This document shows, one piece after another, positions 44,511 through 53,639 of a stretch of 64,000 nt of DNA. The position numbers and the translations under genes are program-made. The notes under the pieces were generated by a model, which worked only from the letters and a program-made list of their open reading frames with translations, did no database searches and was not told the origin of the DNA. Position 1 is the stretch's first letter. Every line of letters begins with the position of its first letter. Source of the stretch: Breviolum minutum Mf 1.05b.01 (taxonomy: Eukaryota > Sar > Dinophyceae > Suessiales > Symbiodiniaceae); contig DF239294.1 in NCBI GenBank assembly GCA_000507305.1, positions 51,974 to 115,973 on the forward strand. The letters run 5' to 3'.

Positions 44511-44616
44511 CAGTTGGAAGAAATCCTAAACAACCACCTGGGATGTAAAAACTAACCGTAAATAATGGGATGAACTACCAACCTCAACTGGTTTAGGAGT
44601 TCCTTTCCATCAACAG
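44511..44616. repeat. Fold-back element, family C
   Basis: 'cagttggaagaaatcctaaa' and 'caaccacctgggatgtaaaa' on the left, and 'ttcctttccatcaacag' on the right. Confidence 0.8.
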
Positions 44617-44942
44617 CATTATCATGACCATCCTCAAGCATGGTGGGTGAGAGGTGATTCCTTGCCATCCAACTTGCAGGTCCATGTCCCCTGGTTCAAA
44701 CCACAGATAAAACCAAGAGTCGTAGTCATACCGGAATTATTATGGAGTTATCATATCATTTAAATATTTTCCATATCATTTGAATTTATGATTTAGATTT
44801 ATTTCATACATTAGTACTACATAGTCCAGTAGTCTACATATTTAGGTCCAAGAGCAACACCCAAAGTTTCGTTTGTTGGCCATTTGTTCCCGGACAACTC
44901 CAACGGTGATTGCTTTAACTTTCAGGGATCCAATCTTATGAC
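44617..44942. other. Spacer, no gene seen
   Basis: AT-rich, with two short 'atatcattt' repeats near 44752-44780. No exon was found. Confidence 0.45.
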
Positions 44943-45092
44943 TGGTCAACCTACCCCACCCCTAACGTACCCCCCAAGAGATAAGGCCTTAATAAGACCT
45001 TGTTAACCATTGGTTTCCCTCAATAAGGGCCTTAATAAACCTTTATTTGTGTGGGTGGGGGGTATGTTGTGGGGGGAGGTTGACTACCCATG
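44943..45092. repeat. Family H element
   Basis: 'tggtcaacctaccccacccc' is inverse to 'ggggggaggttgactaccca', and 'gccttaataagaccttgtta' and 'agggccttaataaac' lie inside. This is the best copy of the family. Confidence 0.85.
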
Positions 45093-45113
45093 ACAATCGG
45101 TGAATCGGATGAG

Positions 45114-45236
45114 GTCAAGACCTTGTTGACGTTTCGCTCGAAGCTTCCAGAGTTCGCGTTGTGGACCGGGAAACTCAGTTGTTGGCAAGGGGATAAGTCC
45201 TCACTCGAAGGGATGTCCCTCATCCGAGATCTGTGA
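45114..45236 (+). CDS. Candidate exon directly after a family H element
   Basis: After 'gaatcggatgag' the frame reads VKTLLTFRSKLPEFALWTGK and SCWQGDKSSLEGMSLIRDL to a stop; a Met lies 8 codons upstream at 45090. Codon usage is strongly coding-like. The minus strand is open too. Its end overlaps a perfect hairpin. The function is unknown. Confidence 0.4.
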   Translation, partial: VKTLLTFRSKLPEFALWTGKLSCWQGDKSSLEGMSLIRDL

Positions 45237-45249
45237 GGGACATCCCTTA
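45207..45249. other. Perfect 15-bp hairpin
   Basis: 'aagggatgtccctca' and 'tgagggacatccctt' are exact inverses with an 11-base loop. It overlaps the end of the candidate exon at 45236. Confidence 0.85.
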
Positions 45250-45293
45250 ACGTTTCAAAAAAACCTACCCTCTTTATGAACAAACGAGTCCAT

Positions 45294-45400
45294 ACTGTTG
45301 ATGGAAGAAATCCCAAACAACCACCTGGGATACATAAAACCTTGTAAATAATGGGATTATCATCATCCTTGGTGGTGCAGGATTTTGTCCATCAACAGTA
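45294..45400. repeat. Fold-back element, family C
   Basis: 'actgttgatggaagaaatcc' is inverse to 'ggattttgtccatcaacagt', with 'caaccacctgggatac' and 'cttgtaaataatgggat'. This is the clearest copy of the family. Confidence 0.9.
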
Positions 45401-45700
45401 TCACCCAAGCCGGCCGGTTTGATGTTTTGATGTTTTGAGGAAAATCAAAAAATCGGATGATTGTCCTGGGTGAGGATATATCACTCGGTTTTTTTGGAGG
45501 GTAGAGGGTAGGAGGAATGATAAACCTGGAACCCCAAATGCCAAACAACTGATTTTTAGTGAATGTTTAAGGTGAAAACAACCATTTCCCATGTAAAGAT
45601 TTGGAATCATCATCCAATGGAAACAACCATTTTTTTACATGGATGGCCATCAGGTTCCAGGATAATCATGTCATCTTCCTGTACCTGGGTGAAGTTCAAG

Positions 45701-45815
45701 GCAAGCAGGCAAGCATCAAAATCAGGAAGTGGAAGTTGTTGTGTCAGAGGCCACCGGGCCCCAGCGTCGCAAATCTATTGTTAAACTCCAGAACCTCCCC
45801 CAGCTTTTTCCGGAA
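45701..45815 (+). CDS. Candidate exon
   Basis: After 'gtgaagttcaag' (followed by G) the frame reads QAGKHQNQEVEVVVSEATGP and QRRKSIVKLQNLPQLFPE before the donor gtgtgc. Codon usage favours this frame, although a second frame (IKIRKWKLLCQRPPGPSVAN) is open. The family is unknown. Confidence 0.5.
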
Positions 45816-45847
45816 GTGTGCTTTGGATGTGTGTGTTTTTTTTTGTT

Positions 45848-45958
45848 TCCGCCCTAAGAATCATTGAACCCTCCGAAAAAGAGGGGTTTGGATCTGTATA
45901 GCAGGGTTCTGGGATCTCCAAACCACTAGTTTTGAGATCCCATGATTCTTAGGGCGGG
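45848..45958. repeat. Fold-back element, CGCCCTAAGAATCAT arms
   Basis: 'ccgccctaagaatcattgaa' is inverse to 'cccatgattcttagggcggg', and inner blocks around 'ggatctc' pair too. Only one copy was seen. Confidence 0.8.
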
Positions 45959-46040
45959 CAAAATTTAATTTGGGTTTTGAATGTTTGTGGGAAGTGGATT
46001 TTTGTTCCACCCAACAAAAACAAATTTATTGGAGTTTTCC

Positions 46041-47452
46041 ATGATTTCCATTAACATGCAATTTCCCCGGTTTGAGAGGTAAAATGTCACCGTTTTTTTC
46101 CAGCTGATCTTTTTTGACTGAAAGCGATCCTAAGGATCACATGATCGAGAAGGAGTAAAGCTGAGCTCACTTGCAGCTAATGCGCGCCGTGTGCGCGGCA
46201 AAATCGGTATCCCTTCACCAAAAAATGTCGCGGCGTCCTGTGTGATTGGGGTGATTTCTCGGATCCCTTCAACTGGTGGGTTTGTTGGATCCCCAACAAA
46301 TGTGGTTTGATGGTAGGCATAGGCATATTTTAAAGTCATAAGAACTTTAAAACTACATATATAGATTCCTTTCGTAGCAAAATATAAAAGACAGAAACTG
46401 AAACAAAGAGAAGTCACCATGACTACCATTTCACTAGTTGTTGCTCGCCGGGTTTCTTAAGCATCAGTAGTTCATTGGTGTTATCCTCCAAATTGAAGGT
46501 TTTCCAGGTCAGGGCATCAATTCATATCATTTTTTCAAGACCCCACCAGGCAGAACTGGGCCCCTACAAAACCGGGGGTGGGTACCTTGGGCCTTGGTTC
46601 AAGTGTAGTTGGTGGTGGAGGTCAAGTGCTTATCTATTTGAAAATAGCGCATCCCCCGAATTCAGTAAGAATTCTCTTTCTCCCATTTTCAGGGTTTCAA
46701 AATACGGAACTTCCGACTCTTGGATGCTTCTTGCAATTTTTTTGGCACTAATTAAAAGGCTGGCGGAATAATCCAACTACAAAAAACCCTCGTTTAAATG
46801 ATCGGCATATTTGCACCCCAAAAAATAGGGGATGGGAGCAAGGCAGACCTTCCTAGGACCTAGGAAGGTTGGCACTGGCAGAAACTTTCGGTGCCCACGG
46901 TTTCCGAGGTTTCGATTTTTGGGCTCACTGGCTCCCATGGATTTAGGTAGGTTTGTTTGGAAAAAAAGGCATACCATGAAAACTCAGATCACCAAAATAA
47001 AGTGCAGCAGTTTTGAAAGCGCATTTATTTTTTTCGCACTTGACCAATATTATCATTCTTTTGATGTGTTTTGGAAACTCAACTCAACTACAATTCACTC
47101 ATGCAGATATGCAGCAAATCGAAAACATATGTGTCAGATATTATCCAACTCTGATTTAATAGCCAAGTGACCAACTTGGCAAGCTTGTTATCATTCAGTG
47201 TTTTGTTTGCCGAACTCAGATAAGCTTATATAAACATATACATAAATAAGCAATTGTTCAAAAAAAAACTGAAAGGTCAAAACCGACATGTTTTTGCAAC
47301 ATCTGACAGTTTCTTCATAAGTGAACCAAAAAAACACATCTTCGCCTCGTGGGCATTTTCGGTGCCTGGAAACGGAGATTTCATGGTGTTCATCACCGTG
47401 AAAAGCGATGAGGGGCCCTGCGAAGAGCTTCTGGAGTTGACAACAGAAGTAC
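46041..47452. repeat. 1.4-kb direct repeat, left copy
   Basis: From 'catgcaatttccccggtttg' to 'ttgacaacagaagtac' this segment is repeated in the same orientation at 51386-52772 with many small substitutions and indels. Shared landmarks are 'gcgcgccgtgtgcgcggcaa', 'gaccttcctaggacctagga' and 'cgtgaaaagcgatgaggggc'. Outside these limits the flanks are unrelated. The pair encloses the carbonic anhydrase gene. Confidence 0.85.
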
Positions 47453-47493
47453 CTGGAACTACATTTGGGCTGTCCTGTGGAGTCAAGATTTGA
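47322..47493 (+). CDS. Candidate terminal exon inside the left direct repeat
   Basis: The frame contains EPKKHIFASWAFSVPGNGDF, MVFITVKSDEGPCEELLELT and an end unique to this copy. It is open to 47493. In the right copy the equivalent Trp codon is TGA (52668-52670) and the 3' end differs. Codon usage is good over 47385-47450. The acceptor may be 47320-47321. No family is recognised. Confidence 0.45.
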
Positions 47494-48150
47494 TTCATGG
47501 CATTTTTACGCTCCCAAAAAAACAGTTTTGATATTCCAAGGATCCCAAGGACTAGCGGTAATGAAGATCAGTCAGCCCAATGACATGACTTTTCTTGTAG
47601 GTATGGTGGCTGTTTCCATCTATTGTAGCTGGGCGGAAATCTCGTTGTTGATCGTGCTGGAGTGCGCTTGTTAGCAGTGCGCTTCGCAGAAGGCTGGGCG
47701 AAAAGTGTATATCGACTAACGGGGCCCAATTTACTGTAATGCAAAAGATGCACAAACAAACAGTTTACATGATTCCTACATGATTTCCGGAACAGGAAAG
47801 TTGCCACATGAGAAGATGAGGGTGCAAGTAGCTTTCAGCAAGGCACGTCTTGGAAACATGATCTTGCAGGCTTGAATACAGAGATACACATGCGAACGGT
47901 TGGAAGCCAAGCCATGCCATGATACTTGTCAATGGTTAAACAGTTAAACAGTCAGCCTCATAGCCAGAAAGTGCCAATTTTGGCATGAAATTGAGTAGCA
48001 TCTTGCCAGACTCACATGGATTGATTTCCCGCAGCAAAAACGCACAGTTGAGCTCCAGGCGGGTGCCTGGAGCTCCGAGGTGTTTTTGCCCTCATCAGCT
48101 GCTATCTCAGATGAGAAGTTGTGTCTCGTGTGAGGACTGCATGAAACAAC

Positions 48151-48339
48151 GTGGGCATGGGCATGAGATGCACCAGTCGTCACCAGCTGCCAGCCACTTC
48201 AGATCAAGTGCCCAATGCGGCTTCCATTCAACAAGATTTAACAAGCCATGCTGCCGAAATTGTAATGCAGAAGCAATTTGTGCAGTGGTATTCGGTTGAG
48301 CAAAACGACATGTGTGACACTCCTCGCTTTCCCGAGTAA
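48151..48339 (+). CDS. Possible terminal exon of an upstream gene
   Basis: A frame with LPATSDQVPNAASIQQDLTS and HAAEIVMQKQFVQWYSVEQN ends at a TAA 92 bp before the carbonic anhydrase start. A second frame, open from 47985 to 48299, gives a Cys/His-rich peptide (CVSCEDCMKQRGHGHEMHQ) after a good acceptor at 48109-48110. Only one can be real. It could also be the 5' leader of the next gene. Confidence 0.35.
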   Translation: MGMGMRCTSRHQLPATSDQVPNAASIQQDLTSHAAEIVMQKQFVQWYSVEQNDMCDTPRFPE

Positions 48340-48430
48340 TTAGGCTATACTAGCTATACTTCTTTAAAAACGTCATGAATAAACCGCTGCTAAACTTGCG
48401 AAATTCGGCCCCAAAAAAATTGGGGGGCCC

Positions 48431-50626
48431 ATGGCAATGCTGCCCATGCGTCATGCCTTGCATCCCCGTCGTTGGGGATGCTTGTTGTCGGCTCCCCTCA
48501 ATCGTCGTGAGTTTCTCTCGCGAGAGAAGATTGGGCGATTTCTTTGTGTCAGTGCACCACGGAATGCCATGGGGTCACCCTTTACAGCCCCGTTTTCCCC
48601 TGGTGATGCTTTTACTTCCTGGGTGGATCCCCACGACTTGAACCTCTCCTCGGATCTTTCGGAGCTAGATGTGGTCCGAGCTCAAAGCGCTTATGCCAAG
48701 GCCATCAAGAAGACTTCCATGACGTACTATGCCGGTGGCGATGTGGGGCCAGGAGCTCGCGCAGCGGCACAGAGGCTCTACAGCAATGCTTCTTTGAAGG
48801 TGCTGTTTCGGCCGAACAAACTGCAGAATTTGTCGCCCTTCCACCTGGTGGCGGACCAGGCCATGACATTTGTGGCAGGTGGTAAGATTCATGAAGATCA
48901 TGAGGCGAGTTTTGCCATCACGGGCAGCAAAGGATGGTCAGATGTTGATTTTCACAATCAGCACGTTGAGGTGACTGACAACATTGCTATTGCAGTTGGA
49001 AACTGCTACTTGACATGTGCCGAAACCAGTGGCATCACTGAAAGCGACTACACGATCGGTTACATGAAGGAAATGGATGGCAATGTGCGAATGTTTTTCC
49101 ACAGCACCTCATTGCCCATCGACGCCGAGGCTTTCGATGCAGCAACCGTCATTTCAGATCAGGAGGTGATCGATGCACAGACAGCTTGGGCCAACGCCAT
49201 CAAGAACATCTCCAAGACGTACCTTGAGGGAGGTGACTATGTCGCAACAGCTGGCTCAGCAGCAGGTGAACTGTATGGCTATGGTCACACAGACGTCCTT
49301 TTCAAGCCAACCAAGGCGGCTGAAGCACAATTTCGGCCAAATGCAGAAGATGCCATGTCTTACTTTGTTGGGAACCAGGCCGTTGAAGGTGGCTATGCCG
49401 AGGACTCCGGTTTTGCCATCAATGGTGGGAAGGGATGGTCAGATGTCGTGTTCGAGAACCATCAGACAAAGCGTACTGGCAACATTGCGATTGCCATGGG
49501 CAACTACTACTTTACCTGCGCCGCAACTGGCAACAAGACCAAAGTTGAGTACACATTCGGCTACAAAAAGAACAGAGACAACAAGTTGCGCATCTTCCTC
49601 CATCACTCTTCCGTTCCATACGACCCTGAAGCTTCTTTTGTGATTTCTGAAGATGAAGTGCAAAGCGTACAGGAAGCTTGGGCCAACGCCATCAAGAACA
49701 TCTCCAAGACGTACCTGGAGGGAGGTGACTACGTCACAGCAGCCGGCTTGGCAGCAGGTGAACTGTATGGCTATGGCCGCACAAATGTCCTTTTCAAGCC
49801 AACCAAGGCGGCTGAAGCACAATTTCGGCCAAAAGCAGAAGATGCCATGTCTTACTTTGTTGGGAACCAGGCCGTTGAAGGTGGCCATGCCGAGGACTCC
49901 GGTTTTGCCATCAATGGCGGCAAGGGGTGGTCCGACGTCGTTTTTGAGAACCACCAGACTAACTTCAGTGGCCCAATTGCAATCGCAATGGGCAATTACT
50001 ACTTTACCTGCGCCGCAACTGGCAACAAGACCAAAGTTGAGTACACCTTTGGCTACAAGAAGAATGAAGACGGCAAGCTACGCATTTTCCTCCATCACTC
50101 TTCAGTGCCGTATGCGGAGAATGCTGCTCCAACTCCAAGCACTTTCATTACAGAGGAAGAAGTGGCGCAAGCACAAGCAGCTTGGGCCAACGCCATCAAG
50201 AACATCTCCAAGACGTACCTTGAGGGAGGTGACTATGTCGCAACAGCTGGCTCAGCAGCAGGTGAACTGTATGGCTATGGTCACACAGACGTCCTTTTCA
50301 AGCCAACCAAGGCGGCTGAAGCACAATTTCGGCCAAAAGCAGAAGATGCCATGTCTTACTTTGTCGGGCACGAGGCCGTTGAAGGTGGCTATGCCGAGGA
50401 CTCCGGTTTTGCCATCAATGGTGGGAAGGGATGGTCAGATGTCGTGTTCGAGAATGCACAGACAAGGCTGACTGGCGACACTGCTATTGCCATGGGCAAC
50501 TACTACTTTACCTGTGCAGCAACCGCTGTCACAACAAAAGTGGAGTACACCTTCGGTTATAAGAAGACTCAGGATGGCAAACTTCGCATTTTTCTCCATC
50601 ACTCCTCAGTGCCGTACAGCTCTTAG
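48431..50626 (+). CDS. Four-domain iota-class carbonic anhydrase
   Basis: A 731-residue intron-less ORF. Iota carbonic anhydrases (LCIP63 of diatoms, COG4337) hydrate CO2 to bicarbonate, usually in plastids, on a SnoaL/NTF2-like (CaMKII-association-like) fold; some work without metal. Four domains are seen: residues ~79-230, 243-397, 408-561 and 576-729. Domains 2-4 each begin AWANAIKNISKTYLEGGDY, contain GFAINGGKGWSDVVFEN and YYFTCAAT, and end RIFLHHSSVPY, with the HHSS signature at 391-394, 555-558 and 723-726. Domain 1 has HSTS instead. The first ~75 residues are basic and Ser/Pro-rich, with no clear hydrophobic signal peptide, so a transit or mitochondrial presequence is possible. The ATG at 48431 follows an in-frame stop near 48378 and is the first Met. 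Coding GC content exceeds the flanks. Confidence 0.9.
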   Translation: MAMLPMRHALHPRRWGCLLSAPLNRREFLSREKIGRFLCVSAPRNAMGSPFTAPFSPGDAFTSWVDPHDLNLSSDLSELDVVRAQSAYAKAIKKTSMTYYAGGDVGPGARAAAQRLYSNASLKVLFRPNKLQNLSPFHLVADQAMTFVAGGKIHEDHEASFAITGSKGWSDVDFHNQHVEVTDNIAIAVGNCYLTCAETSGITESDYTIGYMKEMDGNVRMFFHSTSLPIDAEAFDAATVISDQEVIDAQTAWANAIKNISKTYLEGGDYVATAGSAAGELYGYGHTDVLFKPTKAAEAQFRPNAEDAMSYFVGNQAVEGGYAEDSGFAINGGKGWSDVVFENHQTKRTGNIAIAMGNYYFTCAATGNKTKVEYTFGYKKNRDNKLRIFLHHSSVPYDPEASFVISEDEVQSVQEAWANAIKNISKTYLEGGDYVTAAGLAAGELYGYGRTNVLFKPTKAAEAQFRPKAEDAMSYFVGNQAVEGGHAEDSGFAINGGKGWSDVVFENHQTNFSGPIAIAMGNYYFTCAATGNKTKVEYTFGYKKNEDGKLRIFLHHSSVPYAENAAPTPSTFITEEEVAQAQAAWANAIKNISKTYLEGGDYVATAGSAAGELYGYGHTDVLFKPTKAAEAQFRPKAEDAMSYFVGHEAVEGGYAEDSGFAINGGKGWSDVVFENAQTRLTGDTAIAMGNYYFTCAATAVTTKVEYTFGYKKTQDGKLRIFLHHSSVPYSS
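49157..50617 (+). repeat. Three near-identical ~490-bp intragenic repeats
   Basis: Domains 2, 3 and 4 of the carbonic anhydrase start near 49157, 49652 and 50156. Domains 2 and 4 are identical over 160 bp (49182-49341 and 50178-50337). Domain 3 differs there by several substitutions but shares another block with domain 2 near the end (49508-49556 and 49996-50044). The domains are joined by short acidic or Ala/Pro-rich linkers. Confidence 0.9.
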
Positions 50627-51385
50627 TTTGGCGTGACCAGCTGTTCAATGGTTTTGCCATTGTTTGCCTTGAACTTCGAGGAAGCAACTGGAGCCTTTTC
50701 TTTTACAGAACTATTTCCTTCGTCGGCACTGCCTGAACCAACCACCTTGCTGGTCAGTGTTTGACAACTGTACAGGTAAGTCGATTTCAGGATGAGTGCT
50801 CATCCAAGACCAGTATTAACAATTCTTCGGTTAAAATTGAGGGAGCAGGATCAAAATGTTTGATTGCAGCATATCGCAGCGCTCCATGAAAGAAACGATC
50901 ATCGGGTGGGGACTGCCAAGATGTGCCAACAGCATTCTGGTCTTGAGGCAGCATGCTTTGCCTGGTCCTTAGAAGTGTTTTGAGCTTGAGGAGCCTTCAC
51001 AGTCTGTGCAGAGAGCAGCAAACTTTGTTTACTTTTTGCATGCGAGGAGGAGATGGTTTACAAAACGATCATGGGCATTGTTGCACCATCGAAGTGTGTA
51101 AGCCGGAAGCCATGTTTTGGCTTTTGCCAACTTTTGAATCAAGAACTCCATGCAGTGGTTACTGTGATTATTTGTGTTTTGTTGACGAATTTTCTTTTTG
51201 TGCTTTACGGGCTTCCATCTATATGTCGAATGTTTCCTGGCACAGTCCTTTCAGAACATGTGAGTATTCACGAAGTACACCTGTATTGAGGTTTGGCTGT
51301 GAGCGGTTTGTTTGTGCGATTGGAGGTGCGGCGTGCTGCGACCATGTTCTAAGAACACATTTCATAGTAAACGTTTGTAAACATT
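50627..51385. other. 3' flank of the carbonic anhydrase gene
   Basis: A Cys-rich frame is open at 50953-51387, but it has no domain signal and its codon pattern is weak. No AATAAA-like signal stands out shortly after the stop. The region probably contains the 3' UTR and a spacer. Confidence 0.4.
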
Positions 51386-52772
51386 GATGATTTCCAGAAC
51401 ATGCAATTTCCCCGGTTTGAGAGGTAAAATGTCACCGTTTTTTTTCCAGCTGATCTTTGTTTGAATAAAATCGATCCTAAGGATCACATGATCGACAAGG
51501 AGTAAAGCTGGGCTCACTTGCAGCTAATGCGCGCCGTGTGCGCGGCAAAATCGATATCCCTTCACCAAAAAATGGCGTCCTGCGTGTGTGATTGGGGTGA
51601 TTTCTCGGATCCCTTCAACTGGTGGGTTCGTGGGATCCCCAACAAATGTGGTTTGATGGTAGGCATGGGCATCTTTTAAAGTTGATGATAACTTTGAAAT
51701 TATATACATAGATTCCTTTCATACCAAAACATCCAAAACATAAAAGACAGAAACTGAAACAAAGAGAAGTCACCATGACTACCATTTCACTAGTTGTTGT
51801 TACTTGCCAGGTTTCTTAAGCAAGCATCAGTAGTTCATTGGCGTTACTGTATCCTCCAAATTCAGGTGTGTTTTCCAGGTCAGGGGCCCACCAGGCAGAA
51901 CTGGGCCCCTACAAAACCGGGGGGTGGGAACCTTTGAGCCTTGGGTCCTTGAGTGGCGGGTTGTATCTAGCAGCCATTCTTTGGTGGTGGAGGTGAGTCG
52001 TGCTTGTCTATTCCGAAAACCATTTTCAGGGGTTTCCTGTATAAGGAACTTTCTACTCTTTTGATGATTTTCTTGACATTTTTTTGCGCTTAAAAAGGTG
52101 GCCATAATCCAACTAAAATAACCATCGTTTAAATGATCGATATTTGCACCCCAAAAATAGGGGATGGGAGCAAGGCAGACCTTCCTAGGACCTAGGACGG
52201 TTGGCACCTGGCAGAAACTTTCGGTGCCACCGGTGTCCGAGGTTTCGATTTTTGGGCCATCTGGCTCCCATGGATTTAGGTCGGTAAAAAAAAAAAGGCA
52301 TACCATGAAAACTCAGATCATCAAAATAAAGTGCAGCAGTTTTGAAAGCGCATGTTTTTTCGGAAAAATGACCAAGATCAACATATTGATCCTATGCCTT
52401 TTGGAAACTACAATTCACTCATGCATATATGCAGCAAATCGAAAAGGGATGTGTCAGATATTATCCAACTCTGATGTAATAGCCAAGTGAACAACTTAGC
52501 AAGCTTGTTATCATTCAGTGTTTTGTTTGCCGAACTCAGATAAGCTTATATGAACATATACATAAATAAGCAATTGTTCAAAAAAACTGAAAGGTCAAAA
52601 CCGACATGTATTTGCAACATCTGACAGGTTCTTTATAAGTGAGCCCAAAAAACACATCTTCGCCTCGTGAACGTTTTCGGTGCCGAAATACGGAGATTTC
52701 ATGGTGTTCATCACCGTGAAAAGCGATGAGGGGCCCTGCGAAAAGCTTCTGGAGTTGACAACAGAAGTACAG
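51386..52772. repeat. 1.4-kb direct repeat, right copy
   Basis: This is the partner of 46041-47452, about 5.34 kb downstream and in the same orientation. It has deletions relative to the left copy (for instance near 51990-52080 and 52360-52400) and a stop in the shared open frame at 52668-52670. Confidence 0.85.
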
Positions 52773-53020
52773 AAACTCGAATGGGATCAAGACAGATATA
52801 TATAGGTGGCCGGTGGTAAGGTCCGTTGAAAAAGCTGAAAACCCCTGCAGTTTTACACGAAGATGGCTAAACATGGAACATCCTTTTTTTAAATAGGAAA
52901 TACATCTTCAAATTTCAAATTGGTTGGTTTTTCCATTGTCATGGTAGTTTTGGAGGCTGGATCGACAGATTTTATAGATCAAACAGGTGGTGATTCAAGG
53001 GATTTTTCAATCAACAATAT

Positions 53021-53107
53021 CTAGGTGGTTTCAAAGTTCTTTTTGATTTTCACCCGTGCCTGGGAAGATCCAATTTTGACTTGGACATCTTTTTCAGGGT
53101 GGCTAAA
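53021..53107. repeat. Fold-back element, family B, degenerate right arm
   Basis: It starts 'ctaggtggtttcaaagttct', with 'ttttcacccgtgcctgggaa' and 'atttttcag'-like sequence, followed by a (CT)n tract at 53113-53142. Confidence 0.65.
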
Positions 53108-53639
53108 CCTTATTCTCTTTATCTTTCTCTCTCTCTCTCTCTCCCTAAAAAGCAGGGCTCAAATTTTGGAGTTTGGCAGGTTTATCCTTGGATCATCTTA
53201 CTTAGTAAGTGGTTACTAACCATGATTTCACGTTTGTTTAGGTTTTCCTGCTGTAACATTATGAATTGCAGTTTTTTTCACTGTTGATATAGTTGCTTTA
53301 ATACTTTGACATCAATTTTTGTGATTATATAGAACATGTGAACAAAAGCACTTGCTTCACCCTAAAATCTGAGACAGGACTTTGGAAAAGGAAATATTAT
53401 TCTTTCTTCCTACCACTCGCTGCCACATCACAAATGTACCGATATATTTGTCTAGAACAACTTGTTGATCGTCACGGCGCAGTTTCTCAAGAACACAAAA
53501 TTTGGATGCCAATGCCAATCGTTTTCATGCTTCAACAACTCTTCAATTTGGTTGTCTTTTTTTTTTTCCGTTTCCTCCTTTTTTGCAAGGGGGGATGCTT
53601 TGGCAACTCACTTTTCCGTAAGCGTTTTTTTCGTTTCAG

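Noticed and set aside
48431-48560. Twin-Arg (Tat) signal at NRREFLS
   Set aside because: The following stretch is charged and not a hydrophobic helix, as Tat signals need.
49173-50471. Long ORFs in another frame of the carbonic anhydrase gene
   Set aside because: They are shadows of the tandem repeats; the 731-codon frame has the conserved domain.
50953-51387. 144-residue Cys-rich ORF after the carbonic anhydrase gene
   Set aside because: Codon pattern is weak, the frame overlaps another open frame, there is no domain signal, and its end meets the start of the direct repeat.
46041-52772. LTR retrotransposon carrying the carbonic anhydrase gene
   Set aside because: The direct repeats do not clearly start TG and end CA, there is no target duplication, primer-binding site or polymerase frame, and the interior is only 3.9 kb.
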